DNA of 6,886 bases from Clostridiales bacterium (GTDB taxonomy: Bacteria; Bacillota; Clostridia; Lachnospirales; Lachnospiraceae): the NCBI GenBank assembly GCA_021203115.1, contig JAJQBV010000073.1, positions 3,037 to 9,922 of the forward strand, given 5' to 3'. Shown piece by piece: positions 5,520-6,886 of this stretch. The notes below the pieces were generated by a model. That model searched no databases. It had not been told where the DNA came from and saw only the letters and a list, made by a program, of their open reading frames with translations. Made by a program: the position numbers and the translations under genes. Numbering within the stretch: position 1 is the first letter of the stretch; every line of letters begins with the position of its first letter.

Positions 5520-6011
5520 ATGGATAAATTTACAGGAAGGGTCTGGGTTCTCGGCGACGACATTGATACCGATATCATCATGCCGACAGAGTACCTTGCC
5601 CTGCAGACGGTGGAGGATATGAAGCCGTATGCGTTTTCCCCGCTCCGCCCGGAGCTGGCGGCGCAGATGCAGCCCGGCGATATCATTGTAGCAGGGAAAA
5701 ATTTCGGCTGCGGATCTTCCCGGGAGCAGGCGCCGGAGGTGATCAAGGCGCTGGGCATCCGCTGTGTTATTGCGAAGTCCTATGCCCGGATTTTCTTCCG
5801 CAACTCGATCAATAACGGTCTGCTTCTGATTGAGAATTCAGACCTGCAGGCGGAGGTGGCAGAGGGAGATGAGATCACCGTGACGGTGGGAGAGCAGATC
5901 ACTCTCGGGGAAAAGGTTTTCCCGATTGCATCCCTTCCGGATAATCTGCTGGAAATTATTCAGGCAGGCGGATTGGTCCGTGCGATGCGCAAACGGAACG
6001 GACTTGCGTGA
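5520..6011 (+). CDS. leuD: 3-isopropylmalate dehydratase small subunit, copy 2 (LeuD family)
   Basis: A 163-residue LeuD-type subunit. DIDTDIIMP is at 14-22, the substrate loop YLALQT at 25-30, [10 protein letters not shown] at 63-72 and [16 protein letters not shown] at 85-100. ATG at 5520 is chosen because AAGGAGA ends 7 bases upstream; the frame extends 51 bases further upstream into the end of leuC1, but that part has no family similarity. It sits 19 bases after leuC1 and 30 bases before leuC2, so it most likely partners with leuC2. The substrate loop differs from copy 1 (ALQT versus LLYPT), and INNG replaces INIG or INVG in the helix after the FRN motif. Both suggest a different substrate or relaxed specificity. 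It ends with a basic tail, MRKRN. Family assignment is secure; leucine pathway membership is only inferred from context. Confidence 0.9.
   Translation: MDKFTGRVWVLGDDIDTDIIMPTEYLALQTVEDMKPYAFSPLRPELAAQMQPGDIIVAGKNFGCGSSREQAPEVIKALGIRCVIAKSYARIFFRNSINNGLLLIENSDLQAEVAEGDEITVTVGEQITLGEKVFPIASLPDNLLEIIQAGGLVRAMRKRNGLA
5700..5736 (+). repeat. 37-base direct repeat shared by leuD1 and leuD2, copy B
   Basis: Second copy of the segment at 3907-3943, with one mismatch, in the same reading phase. Recombination between the copies would delete 1793 bases, including leuC1, and leave an in-frame leuD1/leuD2 chimera. Confidence 0.8.
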
Positions 6012-6041
6012 TTACAGATTACAGTGGGAGGAAGATGCGAT

Positions 6042-6886
6042 ATGGGTTCAACCATGATAGAAAAAATAATCGGGCGGAACGTAAAGCGGGATGTGCGCCC
6101 GGGTGACATTGTGACGGTCAATGTGGACCGGGTCATGATTCACGATATTTTTATCCCGTTTGTGGCGGATAAGTTTGAGGAGATGGGATTTCAGAAGCTC
6201 TGGGATCCGGACAGGGTCGTCCTGATCTACGACCATCTCGTCCCGGCCAGCCAGGTGGATGACACGCGGCATTTTCGTGTCGGAAATGAATTTGCCGAGA
6301 AGTACGGCATGACACATATCCACCGCTCTGACGGGATCTGTCATCAGCTGATGACGGAAGCAGGATATGTAAAGCCGGGCGATATTGTGTTCGGGGCAGA
6401 CAGCCACACGACGACATACGGCTGCGTGGGGGCGTTTTCCTCCGGAATCGGCTACACGGAGATGGCCGGTATTCTGGGAACCGGACAGCTCTGGGTGCGC
6501 GTCCCGGAGACGATCAGGGTGACGGTAACAGGTACGCTCCCGGACAATGTCACCTCAAAGGATGTCATCCTGACGCTGATCGGCGATCTGGGGGCGGACG
6601 GCGCGACCTACAAGGCGCTGGAGTTTCACGGCGATACCATCGAAAATATGTCCGTTGCAAGCCGCATGACGATGTCGAATATGGCAGTGGAAGCGGGGGC
6701 AAAATGTGCGCTGTTTGAGGCGGATGAAAAGACGGCGGAATACTGCGAGATGACGCTAGGAGAGGCGGAGAAAAGTCTTGCGGCGGATGCGGATGTTTCC
6801 TATGTGAGAGAAATTACCTACCGTGCGGAGGAGATGGTTCCGGTTCTTGCATGCCCCTCGCAGGTGGACAGGATCCGTCCGGTGTC
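6042..6886 (+). CDS. leuC: 3-isopropylmalate dehydratase large subunit, copy 2 (LeuC/aconitase family), 3' end outside window
   Basis: The first 281 residues of an aconitase-superfamily large subunit; by family length about 135 residues are missing. The conserved blocks line up with copy 1 without gaps for the first 125 residues: YDHLVP (63-68), GICHQLM (98-104), GADSHTTTYG (118-127), VPETIRVTVTG (154-164) and the GADGATYKALEF strand (184-195). The [4Fe-4S] cysteine motifs lie beyond the edge, so activity cannot be judged. Near the N-terminus IHDIFIPF (33-40) replaces the usual NDIT-type motif of isopropylmalate dehydratases. Identity to copy 1 is only about two in five residues by eye, so this is an old duplication or a separate subfamily. 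ATG at 6042 follows GGGAGG by 10 bases. It is probably the partner of leuD2. Alternatives to a LeuC role: methylmalate/citraconate hydro-lyase, 2,3-dimethylmalate dehydratase, or homoaconitase. Confidence 0.88.
   Translation, partial: MGSTMIEKIIGRNVKRDVRPGDIVTVNVDRVMIHDIFIPFVADKFEEMGFQKLWDPDRVVLIYDHLVPASQVDDTRHFRVGNEFAEKYGMTHIHRSDGICHQLMTEAGYVKPGDIVFGADSHTTTYGCVGAFSSGIGYTEMAGILGTGQLWVRVPETIRVTVTGTLPDNVTSKDVILTLIGDLGADGATYKALEFHGDTIENMSVASRMTMSNMAVEAGAKCALFEADEKTAEYCEMTLGEAEKSLAADADVSYVREITYRAEEMVPVLACPSQVDRIRPV

Noticed and set aside
4694..5758. 354-codon minus-strand open frame opposite leuC1 and leuD2
   Set aside because: It spans two well-supported genes and their intergenic gap, and the protein is low-complexity and unlike any family.
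3739..6886. Homoaconitase of a lysine (aminoadipate) pathway
   Set aside because: The arginine of the YLRxT substrate loop is absent from both small subunits and the neighbours are ilv genes; kept only as a weak alternative.

Overview
The window looks like a piece of a Firmicutes chromosome, most likely Clostridia and probably Lachnospiraceae. This is inferred from strong AGGAGG-type ribosome binding sites, moderate GC content, and an IlvC protein that resembles gut Lachnospiraceae versions from memory. No database search was possible. There are no tRNA or rRNA genes, mobile elements or CRISPR arrays, and no gene-free stretch over 300 bases. The largest gap is the 180-base divergent control region between 1821 and 2002.

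Layout. The minus strand carries a two-gene unit: an alpha/beta-fold esterase (1821 to 1066), then an ATP-grasp ligase (994 to the left window edge, C-terminus missing). The plus strand carries a branched-chain amino acid cluster: acetolactate synthase small subunit (ilvN/ilvH, GTG start at 2002), class I ketol-acid reductoisomerase (ilvC), then two consecutive small-plus-large subunit pairs of 3-isopropylmalate dehydratase-family hydro-lyases. These are called here leuD1-leuC1 and leuD2-leuC2; the last one runs off the right edge. Good sigma-A-like promoters face away from each other between the two units (minus 1862-1890, plus 1932-1960). The plus promoter is nearly ideal and rules out the longest reading of ilvN.

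How the genes work together. IlvN is the regulatory subunit of the first common step of valine, isoleucine and leucine synthesis, and IlvC does the second. The LeuCD-type enzymes isomerise isopropylmalate for leucine and, in organisms that use citramalate, methylmalate for isoleucine. A rho-independent terminator and a palindrome with an embedded promoter separate ilvC from the leuDC modules, so those modules probably have their own control.

Most notable points: the two divergent leuDC modules in tandem, with different substrate-loop sequences; unusual residues around the iron-sulphur ligands of LeuC1; an A11 tract inside leuD1; a Tyr-Glu substitution in the cofactor loop of IlvC; clustered TTCWGAA (CodY-like) cores upstream of ilvN and ilvC; and an esterase/ATP-grasp pair of unknown function. 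No wholly new system could be demonstrated. The duplicated hydro-lyase modules and the esterase/ATP-grasp unit are the best candidates for undescribed biochemistry.
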